Below, in pieces: positions 39,954-50,575 of a DNA stretch of 53,383 nt. The notes beneath the pieces are model-generated. The model worked only from the letters and a program-made list of their open reading frames with translations, was not told where the DNA came from and did no database searches. Location of the stretch: contig JAQGDQ010001233.1 of NCBI GenBank assembly GCA_030141605.1, positions 1 through 53,383 of the forward strand, given 5' to 3'. Source of the DNA: Tubiluchus corallicola. Its lineage: Eukaryota > Priapulida > Priapulimorpha > Priapulimorphida > Tubiluchidae. The position numbers were made by a program, and so were the translations under genes. Numbering within the stretch: the first letter of the stretch is position 1; each line of letters begins with the position of its first letter.

Positions 39954-40241
39954 AAAAGAGTGAAATTTCTTACCAGTTACTGATGAGATAAATTGACAGT
40001 GGTGCGTAATTGCGTAGACAGTTCACCACCAGGGGCGCAATAACCTTACACTAGTGAAGCTGTAGCTTTAGGCCTTAACTTTTGATAGGCCCTCAGCAAA
40101 AGAGTGAAATTTCTTACCAGTTACTGATGACATAAATTAACAGTGGTGTGTAATTGCGTAGACAGTTCACCACCAGGGGCGCAATAACCTTATACTAGTA
40201 AAGCTGTAGCTCTAGGCCTTAACTTTTGATAGGCCCTTAGC
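39954..40241. repeat. 134-bp direct duplication
   Basis: AAAAGAGTGAAATTTCTTAC starts at 39954 and again at 40088. Both copies contain CACCAGGGGCGCAATAACCT and AACTTTTGATAGGCCCT, with a few substitutions. Confidence 0.9.
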
Positions 40242-40469
40242 ATTCTGAGAGATAACGTTTTTTTAGCAAACAGGATGACAAATTTATTAAAACTGAACCT
40301 GCTAAAGACAACTACATTAAATTCCGCAGTTCATTACGTTGAATACATACACGGAGGTCCTAAAAATGTTCCCCAAGTTAACTTGTAATGCTTCACCTTG
40401 GCAGAGGCATTTGTAAACAGGTTACTCCTCTTGTCAAAGAGTTATAAATTTTCTTCCCTAAGATGCAGC

Positions 40470-42604
40470 TAGGACGACGATGACAGAAAAAACATTCAAA
40501 ACCATGAAGTCCAATTCGTCTCCTGGTCCGGATAGGGGGGTCACGATGAAAGCCCTCCGGAGGGTAAGCAAGGGTGCGATAACCCTTGTCTTCAAGGTAT
40601 GGCAATTCCTAAAGAAGGTCCCAAACAGCCTGAAGGAATGCCGTACCACCCTCCTCCCCAAGTTTGCTGAGGGTTTGCAGGACGTGCTCAGGTGGTATGC
40701 CAAGATTCTGACCACCAGAATCCAGGCAACGGTCAAGCTCAACCCACTCCAGAGAGCCTTCCAACCAAGAGACGGCTGTTCCGATAACCTGACTCTCCTC
40801 TAAACACCGTGATTCGGCATGCCCGAGCAAGTCACAGGGAATTAAGCGTCGCATTCCTCGACTTAGCAAAGGCGTTTGACACGGTTCCTCACACACCTCG
40901 ATCGTGAGGGCAATGCGAAGGTTCGGCCTTCCAGAGCAGGTTCAGCAAATCATTGGGGATATGTATACGGGTGCTGCTACACGGATATCGATACTGGAAG
41001 CAAATACCCGTCGTGTTAGCATCACGTCAGGTGTTAAGCAGGGATGCCCGCTATCACCCCTGCTTTTCAACCTGGTAATCGACGAACTGATCTCGAAAGT
41101 CGGTTCTCGATTTGGCTATGGGATCGACGAGCACCAAGTGGCTATAGTTGGTTTTGCCGACGACCTAGTCCTAATGTCAGCCTCAAAACATGGCATGGGA
41201 GTTATGTTGGAGACAGCCAATGGCTTCTTCACGAAACTCACGAAACGAGGCATGACATTAAACGCCAACAAATGCAAAGCCATTAGGCTAGTCAAGGCAT
41301 ACCGGCGAAAGGCTATGAAAGTGCTAATAGAACCCACACGGGAGATCAGCCAGACTCCTATTCCAATGCTGGGAGTCAGTGACGCATACAAATACCTGGG
41401 AATTCCCATGACTGCTAAGGGACGACCCACCATGGACACCAAGTCCCTTAAAGCATGGCTTATAAGAGTGGAAGGGGCACCACTCAAACCTCAACAAAAG
41501 GTGGATATGATCAGACAATATGTGATTCCGCGTCTGACATACCACTTCCGTATATGTGAGGTTCATATGAATGGCCTCAAGGGAGCAGACAGGCTTATAA
41601 GATCAAGCCTAAAACGTATACTTCACATGGCGAGGGATGTCCGGAATGCATTCTTCTACATGCCAATGAAGAAGGGAGGGCTGGGATTTTCTTGTCTTGA
41701 AAAGGATGTTCCTTTGATGAAAGTCAAGATGCTCAGCCGATTGCAGGCCTCACCAGATCCGCTGGTGAACATGAGTGCATCTGCTCCAGTGTGGAATAGG
41801 GAGCTTGCGTGGGCTAAGAGGGTGGCGAGCCTCGAAGCCTACAGTAACGCAAAAGACATAAATCGTGCAAAAAGGGATAATGATCGCAAACATCTATCGA
41901 CATTCAACGGTAAAGTGTATGGGAAGGATTTTGCAGCCGTGTCTGCTGACCCACTGAGTACCCATTACCTACGTAGCAGCACACTCCTGAGCGGGGGTGA
42001 TTATATCTTGGTTCTCAAGATGATCACCAACTCTCTACCAGTTAGAGTTAACACCACGAGAGGACAACCCAATGCAATCAGGAGATGTCGCAGGTGCGGG
42101 AGACATGCAGAGAGTCAAGTTCACGTACTTCAACAGTGCATAACAGTAAACAATGCCATATCACGACGGCACAATGCACTGTGCGAGGTGCTCGCCGAAG
42201 CCTTGAAGGGGCAGGGCTTTACGGTCGTCAGGGAACCTTGGTTCGAGATCAACAGAACAAGGTACCACCCCGACATCCTGGCAACCAAAGATGGTCATAC
42301 GTACGTTATCGATCCGACCATCTCGGCAGCAGGAAACATCTACTCGCTTAGGGCCAGATGCAGGGACAAGGCCCTGAAGTACGAACCGATCCTCGATGCC
42401 GTCAAACAGCGGTGCAGCTCTGCCACTGCCTCGTCGCACGGCATCTGTGTGGGCTTTCGTGCGGAATGGGCAGGAGGAGAGAACGACGTTCTCCTGAAGA
42501 CACTCGGTCTTCTGAACGTCAGAGCCAAACTAGTCCGCTCGGCGATTAGAGGCTCATGTATGGTGTTTAGAATGTTCCTGGGAAGGCAAAGGAGGGAGAC
42601 CTAG
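40470..42604 (+). pseudogene. R2-like LINE, 5' truncated and frameshifted
   Basis: The RT starts at SSPGPDRG (near 40510) and passes ECRTTLLPK, QRAFQPRDGC, then FLDLAKAFDTV (another frame), SGVKQGCPLSPLLFN and GFADD (41150-41164) in the long frame 40904-42604. After the RT comes a C-x2-C-x8-H-x4-C knuckle (42086-42139), then a restriction-like endonuclease motif R-Y-H-P-D (PD at 42269-42274) with a following I-D. That order is diagnostic for R2-type elements with one frame and a C-terminal endonuclease. Three frames are needed, the W-R-P-I segment of the RT is missing, and the N-terminal zinc fingers are absent, so it is dead. No 28S rDNA flank is seen. Confidence 0.88.
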
Positions 42605-42900
42605 GTCATCTCCTGCTCAGGATGTTACCACTCGAGTTCCTACATCCAAACGTGTGAAAGGTTTATACCTAGGGGAAATCCGACTACTCTATGAGCAGCT
42701 GGTGGATACCGTACCTTTACGGTATCGAAAAGGCAAGTTTTGTTGGGTTTGGAGAAATCCAGTTCCCACGGAATTGACGGATGCCGTATCTTTACGGAAG
42801 AATTTGGAGTAGGCAAGTTTGACTCGAGTCAAAAGGCAACACACAGGTGAACAGATCCGACGCCTGTGAAATCTGACAAAATAAAATTACTGTATCTTGT
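42605..42900 (+). other. Probable 3' UTR of the R2-like element
   Basis: Contains two GGATnCCGTACCTTTACGG-like hairpins (about 42706-42725 and 42780-42798), each followed by AGGCAAGTTT. Structured 3' UTRs serve RT binding in R2 elements; here that is inference. The element end is near AAATAAAATTACTG, about 42885. Confidence 0.45.
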
Positions 42901-43714
42901 CAATAAGATTAAAAATACGTTTTTTGGTTAGTGAGTAGTGCACCCTGGAGGGTGAGTCAGTGACATTTTACCAATTGGCACAAACATTTTAAATTATTAT
43001 TTCTAGTTACTTAAGTCTTTCCAGCAGGTAAACGAAATGCTTAGTAATGTAGATTTGCTTGCAAATTTTTTTGGGACATAATTTAACATTTTCTTTTCTT
43101 TTCCCGATTTACGTTGTGCGTATATGACGTCATGTAATGGCGCCGTCGGAACAGTATTGCGAGAGATTTAAAATGAAAACCAACAAAAATTCTAATAAAT
43201 TGTAAATTGTTTTCCTGCTATTTCTCTGCACACGCTGCATTTAAATCTAACGGAGTTTTATTTTTCCTTCTGAATAAGCCTTTTTGCAGTTGCAGCGATT
43301 GATGATGAGCGTGAAAAGGTCAAATGTTTAGTGCACCAGACAACGCTTATGTGTACACTTGACAACCCATGCTATTGTAATAGTAACAGTTTTAACAGCT
43401 GGCTAGAATTTTACCTAGTTCATTTTTTCTTGTTTCCAAGCAAGATCCTGCTAGTAAATCACTCTATGCACATATTAGTGCATAAATAAGTTGAATCCAC
43501 GTAAAGCAGCTGAAATCACTGTGGCAGATGGCTTTGCTTTACCCATATGTCAGGTGACGGTTGTACTTACGACTCGTTACCATGGTGCACTTAACCTTTG
43601 ACCTATAGCAACTGCGCGTGCGTACAACGAAACCGTGAAAAGGCTGTAAATATTTACCATTGTCTATTACTGCTACTTTCTCTTATTAATACTTCATTAA
43701 CATTAATTCATTCT
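42901..43714. other. Intergenic with a repeat scrap
   Basis: 43128-43200 (CGTCATGTAATGGCGCCGTC, AACAAAAATTCTAATAAATT) matches 17006-17075, so it is a piece of the same dispersed repeat. No gene. Confidence 0.5.
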
Positions 43715-44674
43715 TCAGAAAACCAAGTGAGTGAGTTCCTTATCGCAAAAGAATATCTTCTTCATGGCTCTGCGAAATTCTTTTAACTTGGCGGTGTAGA
43801 TGAACACGTTAAACAGCGAGTTGCAGACGAATAGGAGGTAGAACCAGTACTTAGTTGCTGGGTCGACATTCAGTGAGTCCGGCCCGTAATAATCAAGTAG
43901 GTTAACAATGACGCCTGGAACCGCCATCAGGTACAGCACGCCTACAGTAATGCCCACAGTCCTGGCAAGTTTCAGCTTTGCCTGTAACTCTGTGCCCCCG
44001 GTCTCAGAGGTCAACACTCCGGGTGCACAGTGAATTGCCCTCATATGTCTCCTGGCCACCCTTACCATCGACGCGTAAAAGTAAAAAATGAGGAGAAAAC
44101 TAACAAGGGGAATAGGTGCGAATACGGCCACGTTTCCAAAGTTGTACGGGGTCCTGCCGCTAGATGGCGAACACTGGTACACTCGCGATTCCGTGCTGAC
44201 GTAAACTACTAAATTGTTCAAGGCCGCTAGAAGGCAGCCACTCCAAATGACAACCATGGTTGTCAGAAACGTGCATCTGGTCACCCATCTGATGTAAAAC
44301 ATTGGATGGACGATACTGAGGTACCTCTCGAACGTAGCGGTCAGATACATGTAAAATGAAACGGCTAGGAAGGCGTATCCAAACATGTACAGCACCCCGC
44401 AAGAGACTACGTCCTCCCTCCAATAGTCCCTCGTAATAAGAAACGCTGTGCCAAATATTGTCGAATAAACTCCAACGCACAGGTCACCAACGGCAAGATT
44501 GCACAGAATGAAGTACGTTACCGTATGCAAAGATGGCGATCTCGCAATGGTGACGATGACTACAGCGTTGCCGGCAATGATGTGGATGCCCAGGAGCAGG
44601 AAGAAGACGTTTCTGGCATCTGATGAAAACTCCGATTCCAAGATCGTCTCGGAGGACAGATTTGCTGCTGCCAT
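43715..44674 (-). CDS. Orphan class A GPCR, intronless, unrelated to the cluster
   Basis: A 319-residue seven-helix receptor with GC-richer codon use than the cluster. Markers: N36 (1.50), D64 (2.50), C92 (3.25), E-R-Y at 116-118, W144 (4.50) and C168 in a normal-length ECL2, so the standard disulfide is possible. Two activation motifs are altered: TM6 has Y-L-M-A-V-P, with Ala for the toggle Trp (P253 kept), and TM7 has N-V-F-I-Y, with Val for Pro (289-293). Helix 8 ends in a Cys (310) likely to be acylated. The N-terminus is short, with the sequon NLS at residues 5-7. The frame is uninterrupted. Subfamily and ligand are unknown; it could be amine-like or a lineage-specific orphan. Confidence 0.9.
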   Translation of the reverse strand: MAAANLSSETILESEFSSDARNVFFLLLGIHIIAGNAVVIVTIARSPSLHTVTYFILCNLAVGDLCVGVYSTIFGTAFLITRDYWREDVVSCGVLYMFGYAFLAVSFYMYLTATFERYLSIVHPMFYIRWVTRCTFLTTMVVIWSGCLLAALNNLVVYVSTESRVYQCSPSSGRTPYNFGNVAVFAPIPLVSFLLIFYFYASMVRVARRHMRAIHCAPGVLTSETGGTELQAKLKLARTVGITVGVLYLMAVPGVIVNLLDYYGPDSLNVDPATKYWFYLLFVCNSLFNVFIYTAKLKEFRRAMKKIFFCDKELTHLVF

Positions 44675-44894
44675 CGTGCGACAGAACCAGAAGAAAGAAA
44701 CGGATTACTCTGTCTTCTGCTGATGACATGGCCATCATGGCACACGCAAGCTGCGTGTTAGACTTAATGAGCTTCATATGTGCTTATGTTTGCATATTCT
44801 AGCTTTGATACTGAGCGCCACCTACCTGTGCGTTCTCGAAGCAAAAATCCAATAATTCTTAAATCGCTAATGTTCTCACGGAAAATATCACAAG

Positions 44895-45775
44895 AACAAC
44901 GATAATCAGTTTTTGTTAATACAAAAATATGATACAATTCATGAATACTGCGCTAGAGACCTAAGAAGCTAGCTTATGGTAGGCCACTAGAATTAGTTAC
45001 GAAAAAATTACAATATGTACAGATATGTACAATATTACAATATATACAAATATAAATACGGGTGGGTAGTAATAAAAATATTATTATACTAGAGGGGAAG
45101 TTTTTGAAAATGAAAAACAACAAATCATGATTGAGTGATCAGTTATATGTTTCAAGTAAATTTAATTTATATTTTTTTAAATATGGAAAGCGAGTTGACG
45201 TTTTTAATAGCTGGAGCAATTGAATTCCATATGTAAGGGACATTGTAGTTAATGGAAAATTTTCTAACATTAGTGTTGCACTGTATGTAGTGATAGTTCA
45301 GTCTATATCGTGTGCCGTAATTATGTATCTCAGCATTCAAACAAAAATAATCAGTAAATAAGGGAGGCAATAATTTATGAGAGAATTTGTACATAAAAAT
45401 GGCAGTTTGGAACTTATTAATGTTTAGAAAGTTTAGTCTTTTAAATATTGGCGGTGTATGGTCCTGATAACCTGTCAATCGACTGGAGTATGTGCTTCCC
45501 CAAATAATGTTTGAATTATTTAGATATGGTAAAAAAAGAGAATTATATAATAATACAAGTACTGAGTTAGGCAATATGTGTCTAACGCTGTATAATGATT
45601 TTTGAGATTTTGCTTTCGATAAATCTAAGATGTTCTTGCCAAGTTAGATGTTCATCTATGATGATGCCTAAGAACTTAGTATATTTTACTTGATTTATTG
45701 GAACTTCATCGATTTTTACTGTAAGATTACTAGGGATTCTTTTATTTTTATTCCTGAATACAATAAATTAATCAA
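44895..45775 (-). pseudogene. CR1/L2-like LINE 3' relic
   Basis: In minus orientation: VKYTKFLGIIIDEHLTW (with a frameshift after ISKII), then LLYNSLFLPYLNN, IIWGSTYSSRL, FQTAIFMYKFSHKLLPPLF, IHNYGTRYR and IWNSIAPAIKN. This is the conserved end of a LINE RT. It continues through the 3' UTR (TAGTGGCCTACCATAAGCTA) that also ends the fragments at 5243-5713 and 11917-12386. The catalytic palm is absent. The three copies share a family. Confidence 0.85.
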
Positions 45776-45894
45776 ACGCTACTGATATAATTAACTATAC
45801 CTATAGGTAAGAACGCTAAAGAAACAACAAATGCCACAACAACTAGTAAAGATACATAGCTGACATCATTCTTCTTCTGATATTGTTACTTAAA

Positions 45895-46700
45895 CTTTCA
45901 CTAGTTGTTTGGTTCATGGGTGACGTGAATGCACAGATTGACGGCAACAGACACGGACTGGAGCGTGTAATCAGGCCACATGGATCAGCTTAAGGAACAA
46001 ACGGCAACGATGAACATTTCCTAATGTTGTGCAATCTAAATGGACTCTGCATTGGAAACACCTATTTTGCCCACAAGACCATCCACAAGAAGACATGGAG
46101 ATCGCCAGATGGGAATACCGTGAATGAAATCGACTGCATCTGTATCAGCAAGAGACGGAGATCAGCACTGAAATGTGTGAAAGTGTGCCGTGGAGCTGAT
46201 GTGGAGCTGCCGTGGAGCTGGTGTGGAGCTGATGTGGAGCTGATGTGGGTTCTCATCATCACTTAGTTCAAGGAAAAATCCAGCTCAAACTGAAAAAGAG
46301 ATACAGAAGCCAAAAATCGCCAAACCTTTTGCGGTTGAAAAATTAAAAGACCAACAAAAAGTAAGGAGGTTTGAACTTGCACTTAGCAACAGATTTGAAC
46401 CACTACTACCAGCCAGCAGTATTGAAGAACAATGGAAAATATTCAAGGAAGCACTAACAACAGTTGCAGATAAACAGAAGAAGGGGAACAGGAACCAAAT
46501 GTAGATACAGGAAAAAAACTTGGGAATTAATAGATCAAGCAAGAGAGAGACCTATCAAAAACACTAGAAAGCAAGAGCCAAGCCAATGAGAAGTACCAAC
46601 TGGCAGATAGAGCAGTGAAAGGAAGTTGCAGAAGGGAAGATGGTTTGACTTATGGAAAGACTGAAAAAACTTATGTAACCAGAAAAGAAAATTATGAATT
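45895..46700 (+). pseudogene. APE endonuclease half of a LINE, decayed
   Basis: The frame reads MGDVNAQIDGNRHG, then HFLMLCNLNGLCIGNTYF, HKKTWRSPDGNTVNEIDCI and RGADV. This is the C-terminal half of an apurinic-endonuclease domain (GD-N-A, TW-SPDG, N-IDHI, RGADV-SDHH). After it come KIQLKLKK and KPFAVEKLKD in other frames. Locally, GTGGAGCTGATG-like units are tandemly expanded (46193-46245) just before the catalytic SDHH, which here reads S-H-H-H. It contains stop codons and frameshifts and has no RT behind it. Confidence 0.8.
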
Positions 46701-46797
46701 ATTTAAAATGTTTTCAACAATTGGCAAACTCACTAACCGAAAACGTATTTTTAATCTTACTGAAAATATACAGTAATTTAAAATTTTACTTAGGTAG

Positions 46798-47270
46798 TGA
46801 CCTGTGCACTATGAATTCTCTGATTATTTTTTTCAAACTTTACTCAGTGTTATCTAAACTTGTTTCAAATGGCTTATCGTCAAAATGGCTGCGTCTAACG
46901 GTCAAAATGATCTTGATTTAGTAACACGTTTCCCTGTACAGCTTTAAGCAGTTTAAAAGCCCATAAAGGTCAAATAAGTCAGTCGCCTTACACACCACAA
47001 ACAGTTACCATCATAAAGTATTTCGTTTATATAAATGTGTGTAAGGGCAATATACGACCATAAACACACGACTTTGAATATATGAAAAGTCAGGAATTTC
47101 TCTCACCGCCTGATTGGTACCAATACAGTTGACATTAAATAAAATGATGTTTGATGTTTGAATTGATAAATTAATTACTTAATTAGTAACGTGTGCGCTA
47201 CGAATGCTCTGATTATTTTTCTCAAACTTCATGCATTGTTATCTAAACTTGTTTAAAACGGCATCTTTAA
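46798..47270. repeat. Dispersed repeat copy flanked by duplicated 75-bp segment
   Basis: 46878-47085 is the inner part of the palindrome repeat (CAAAATGGCTGCGTCTAACG, CACGTTTCCCTGTACAGCTT). It lies between two related segments, 46798-46872 and 47186-47262, that share CTCTGATTATTTTT and TTATCTAAACTTGTTT. Confidence 0.75.
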
Positions 47271-47303
47271 TTCTCAGCTAATAGGGTCCATTCAGACTGA
47301 AAT

Positions 47304-47937
47304 GCTTAATGGCACCCCCTTACCTTAATGTTTATTGAATTTACAATCGTTGACAGTCCTAAACAAACCTATTCCTGTTTCTGCATCTGGGCTTAATGGC
47401 ACCCCATACCTTAGTGTTTAATGAATTTACAATCGTTGACAGTCCTAAACAAACCTATTCCTGTTTCTGCATCTGGGCTTAATGGCACCCCATACCTTAG
47501 TGTTTAATGAATTTACAATCGTTGACAGTCCTAAACAAACCTATTCCTGTTTCTGCATCTGGGCTTAATGGCACCCCTTACCTTAGTGTTTAATGAATTT
47601 ACAATCGTTGACAGTCCTAAACAAACCTATTCCTGTTTCTGCATCTGGGCTTAATGGCACCCCATACCTTAGTGTTTAATGAATTTACAATCGTTGACAG
47701 TCCTAAACAAACCTATTCCTGTTTCTGCATCTGGGCTTAATGGCACCCCATACCTTAGTGTTTAATGAATTTACAATCGTTGACAGTCCTAAACAAACCT
47801 ATTCCTGTTTCTGCATCTGGGCTTAATGGCACCCCATACCTTAGTGTTTAATGAATTTACAATCGTTGACAGTCCTAAACAAACCTATTCCTGTTTCTGC
47901 ATCTGGGCTTAATGGCACCCCCATACCTTAGTGTTCA
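47304..47937. repeat. 86-bp tandem array, ~7.4 copies
   Basis: Units begin GCTTAATGGCACCCC at 47304, 47391, 47477, 47563, 47649, 47735, 47821 and 47907. Each contains GAATTTACAATCGTTGACAG and CTATTCCTGTTTCTGCATCT. The copies are almost identical, so the array is young or homogenised. Confidence 0.97.
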
Positions 47938-47985
47938 TCTTTTCTATTCACCTTTCATACAGTAGGTACAGTAGGATATGTACAG

Positions 47986-48395
47986 TAGGGGTGAGCATCG
48001 AACGTTCGAATTCGAACGCTCGAATTCGATTCGAACGAGTTTTTTTAGTTCGAACTCGATTCGAATCCAAAACTATAGATTCGAACAATTCAGCACTTAA
48101 ATCACATAAGTTCCTGATCATTAAAACGATTAAAACAACATGCAATTAACATAATTTAGTTGTTATTTCTGCGCACAACTTTAAGCAAATTACTAGTCGT
48201 TTTATTGCAGAACAAAATCTAGTGATATGCATGATCTTTGTAAGACAAATTTTTACTGGTGGTTCGAAAACTAGTTCGAAAATCGTTTAATCTCAATTCG
48301 AATTCGAAACACTGAAGTTCTGTTCGATTCGAATTCGTAAGTCACAAATTCGGTTCGATTCGAATTCGCTTTCTGGTAGAGAATGCTCACCCCTA
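47986..48395. mobile_element. hAT-type MITE with 8-bp target duplication
   Basis: The ends are TAGGGGTGAGCAT and ATGCTCACCCCTA, perfect inverted repeats of 13 bp. ATGTACAG is duplicated directly outside (47978-47985 and 48396-48403). At 410 bp with no transposase, it is non-autonomous. The subterminal regions are dense in TTCGAATTCGAA-like palindromes. An 8-bp duplication and these ends fit hAT. Confidence 0.9.
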
Positions 48396-48446
48396 ATGTA
48401 CAGTACAGTAAAAATTCTCCCAGAGATGGCACGACCATCATGTTAA

Positions 48447-49382
48447 CACGTTCACTCAGTACCAAGTTCAACTACACGTTCACTCAGTACTAAGTTCAAC
48501 TACACGTTCACTCAGTACCAAGTTCAACAACACGTTCACTCAGTACTAAGTTCAACAACACGTTCACTCAGTACTAAGTTGAACAACACGTTCCCTCATT
48601 ACTAAGTTCAACAACACGTTCACTCAGTACTAAGTTCAACAACACGTTCACTCATTACTAAGTTCATCAACACGTTCATTCAGTACTAAGTTCAACAACA
48701 CGTTCACTCAGTACCAAGTGCAACAACACGTTCACTCAGTACTAAGTTCATCAACACGTTCACTCAGTACCAAGTGCAACAACACGTTCACTCAGTACTA
48801 AGTTGAACAACACGCTCACTCAGTACTAAGTTCAACAACACGTTCACTCAGTGCTAAGTTCAACAACACGTTCATTCAGTACTAAGTTCAACAACACGTT
48901 CCCTCATTACTAAGTGCAACAACACGTTCATTCAGTACTAAGTTGAACAACACGCTTACTCAGTACTAAGTTCATCAACACGTTCCCTCATTACTAAGTT
49001 CAACAACACGCTTACTCAGTACTAAGTTCATCAACACGTTCCCTCAGGACTAAGTTCATCAACACGCTCACTCAGTACCAAGTTCAACAAACGTTCACTC
49101 AGTTCTAAATTCAACAAAACGTTCACTCAGTACAAAGTTCAACAACACGTTCACTCAGTACTAAGTTCATCAACACGTTCACTCAGTACTAAGTTCAACA
49201 ACACGTTCCCTCATTACTAAGTTCAACAACACGTTCCCTCAGTACTAAGTTCAACAACACGCTTACTCAGTACTAAGTTCATCAACACGTTCGCTCAGTA
49301 CTAAGTTCATCAACACGTTCACTCAGTACTAAGTTGAACAACACGTTCACTCAGTACTAAGTTCAACAACAAGTTCACTCGT
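48447..49382. repeat. 28-bp tandem array, ~33 copies
   Basis: The unit reads CACGTTCACTCAGTACTAAG then TTCAACAA, with variants (TTCATCAA, TTCCCTCATTAC, CGCTTACTC). The units are contiguous with no spacers, so this is a minisatellite. Confidence 0.97.
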
Positions 49383-50062
49383 GTTAGCTGACGCTTGTTT
49401 AGACTCAATCTCATTTTAATTTACTGTCCAAAATATACATTTTCTTGCCTACAAAAGTTAGCAATTGTTTCTTATATTTGAATAATTAGCTTAGAAAGTT
49501 AATTAGCGGCTACCGAACACAGCTATAGCTTACGTCAGAAACTAACCACAGTTTGTGCAATAACAGGCATCTTCCTTTGCGCGTCAAGCACGTTTGCGTA
49601 AGTGTTACTGCTTAAACGCTTGATGTCACAAAAATGGGCTCTACGTCATATGATGTCAGAACCTAACTCTGCAGTTCGTGACCATGTTTATCACGGTATC
49701 GCCTTCTATTTGGTGACCACGCGAATCTGACAAAAAGGCACCGTTGCCAATCTTAGTAGATTCACAGAGGCGCGCGTAGCTTTGAAAGTTTAACGAAATT
49801 TGAGTATCCGTGGTAATTATTATTTAATCTAAGCTTTGATTTAAAAAAAGCTATTGTAGTTTTTCAATATTTTAGAACATTTTTCATTCTGAACTAATGT
49901 TTACACAATCATCCGGTTTTCATTTAACGAAAGTTTGTTAGTTCTAAACAAGTCTGACAGATTGAAACATTTTGTTATGGGATGTTACACTAATGGCTTT
50001 TGTGCAAGTATCTTAATAAGCATTGGCTGTATTGGCCCAATGACTGTGCGACGGTCTGTTCG
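49383..50062. other. Intergenic, no gene seen
   Basis: No gene, RNA or element recognised. Confidence 0.4.
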
Positions 50063-50177
50063 GTCTTTTTAATGCAAAAGCTACCCGTAGATGGCGCCAG
50101 CATGCGACTAAGTCTTAGAAATTTTGTCTTGGTGGTTGAGCTATTAAGCTTCAATTAGGACTTTTTCTCGTCACCAC

Positions 50178-50246
50178 TTGTGTCTAGTGTTCATGGTACT
50201 GAACTTGTAATCTAAAGGTTCCTGGTTCAATTCTAATGCTTGCACA
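50178..50246 (+). pseudogene. tRNA-Thr(UGU)-like sequence, copy 1
   Basis: TAGTGTTCATGGTA resembles an A box, ACTTGTAATCTAAAGGTT an anticodon arm with TGT, and GGTTCAATTCT a B box. The acceptor stem does not pair well, so it is a degenerate tRNA or SINE head, not a working tRNA gene. Confidence 0.55.
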
Positions 50247-50404
50247 TTTGTTATTTTCACGTGTTTTTTAATGTTAAAAATCAATAATTATAGGTCATAT
50301 CATGTCCAGTCTTTTTAATGCAAAAGCTACCCGTAGATGGCGCCAACATGCGACTTAGTCTTAGAAATTTTATCTTGGTGGTTGAACTATTAGGCTCCAA
50401 TTCT

Positions 50405-50475
50405 CGTCACCACTTGTGTCTAGTGTTCATGGTACTGAACTTGTAACATAAAAGTTCCTGGTTCAATTCTAATGT
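50405..50475 (+). pseudogene. tRNA-Thr(UGU)-like sequence, copy 2
   Basis: Second copy in the tandem repeat. It keeps the A-box- and B-box-like parts, but the anticodon arm is further changed (ACTTGTAACATAAAAGTT). Confidence 0.5.
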
Positions 50476-50575
50476 CTGCCCTTTTGTTATTTTCATCCAT
50501 TTTTCTGTTTAAAAATCAATAATTATAGGTCATATCATGTTCAGTCTCTTTAATACAAAAGCTACCCGTAGCTGT

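Larger units (their letters stand above)
50063..50575 (+). repeat. Tandem ~240-bp repeat containing a tRNA-Thr-like unit
   Basis: Two full units start at 50063 and 50309 (GTCTTTTTAATGCAAAAGCT), with a partial third at 50544. Each contains CCCGTAGATGGCGCC, CTTAGAAATTTT, the tRNA-like segment, and ends AATAATTATAGGTCATATCA. It is probably a tandemly duplicated tRNA-derived SINE. Confidence 0.85.

Noticed and set aside
46024-46266. Independent 80-residue gene
   Set aside because: It is the in-frame remnant of a LINE endonuclease domain (TWRSPDG, NEIDCI, RGADV).
48447-49382. CRISPR-like regular 28-bp repeat
   Set aside because: Units are contiguous with no unique spacers, and the context is clearly eukaryotic, so it is a minisatellite.
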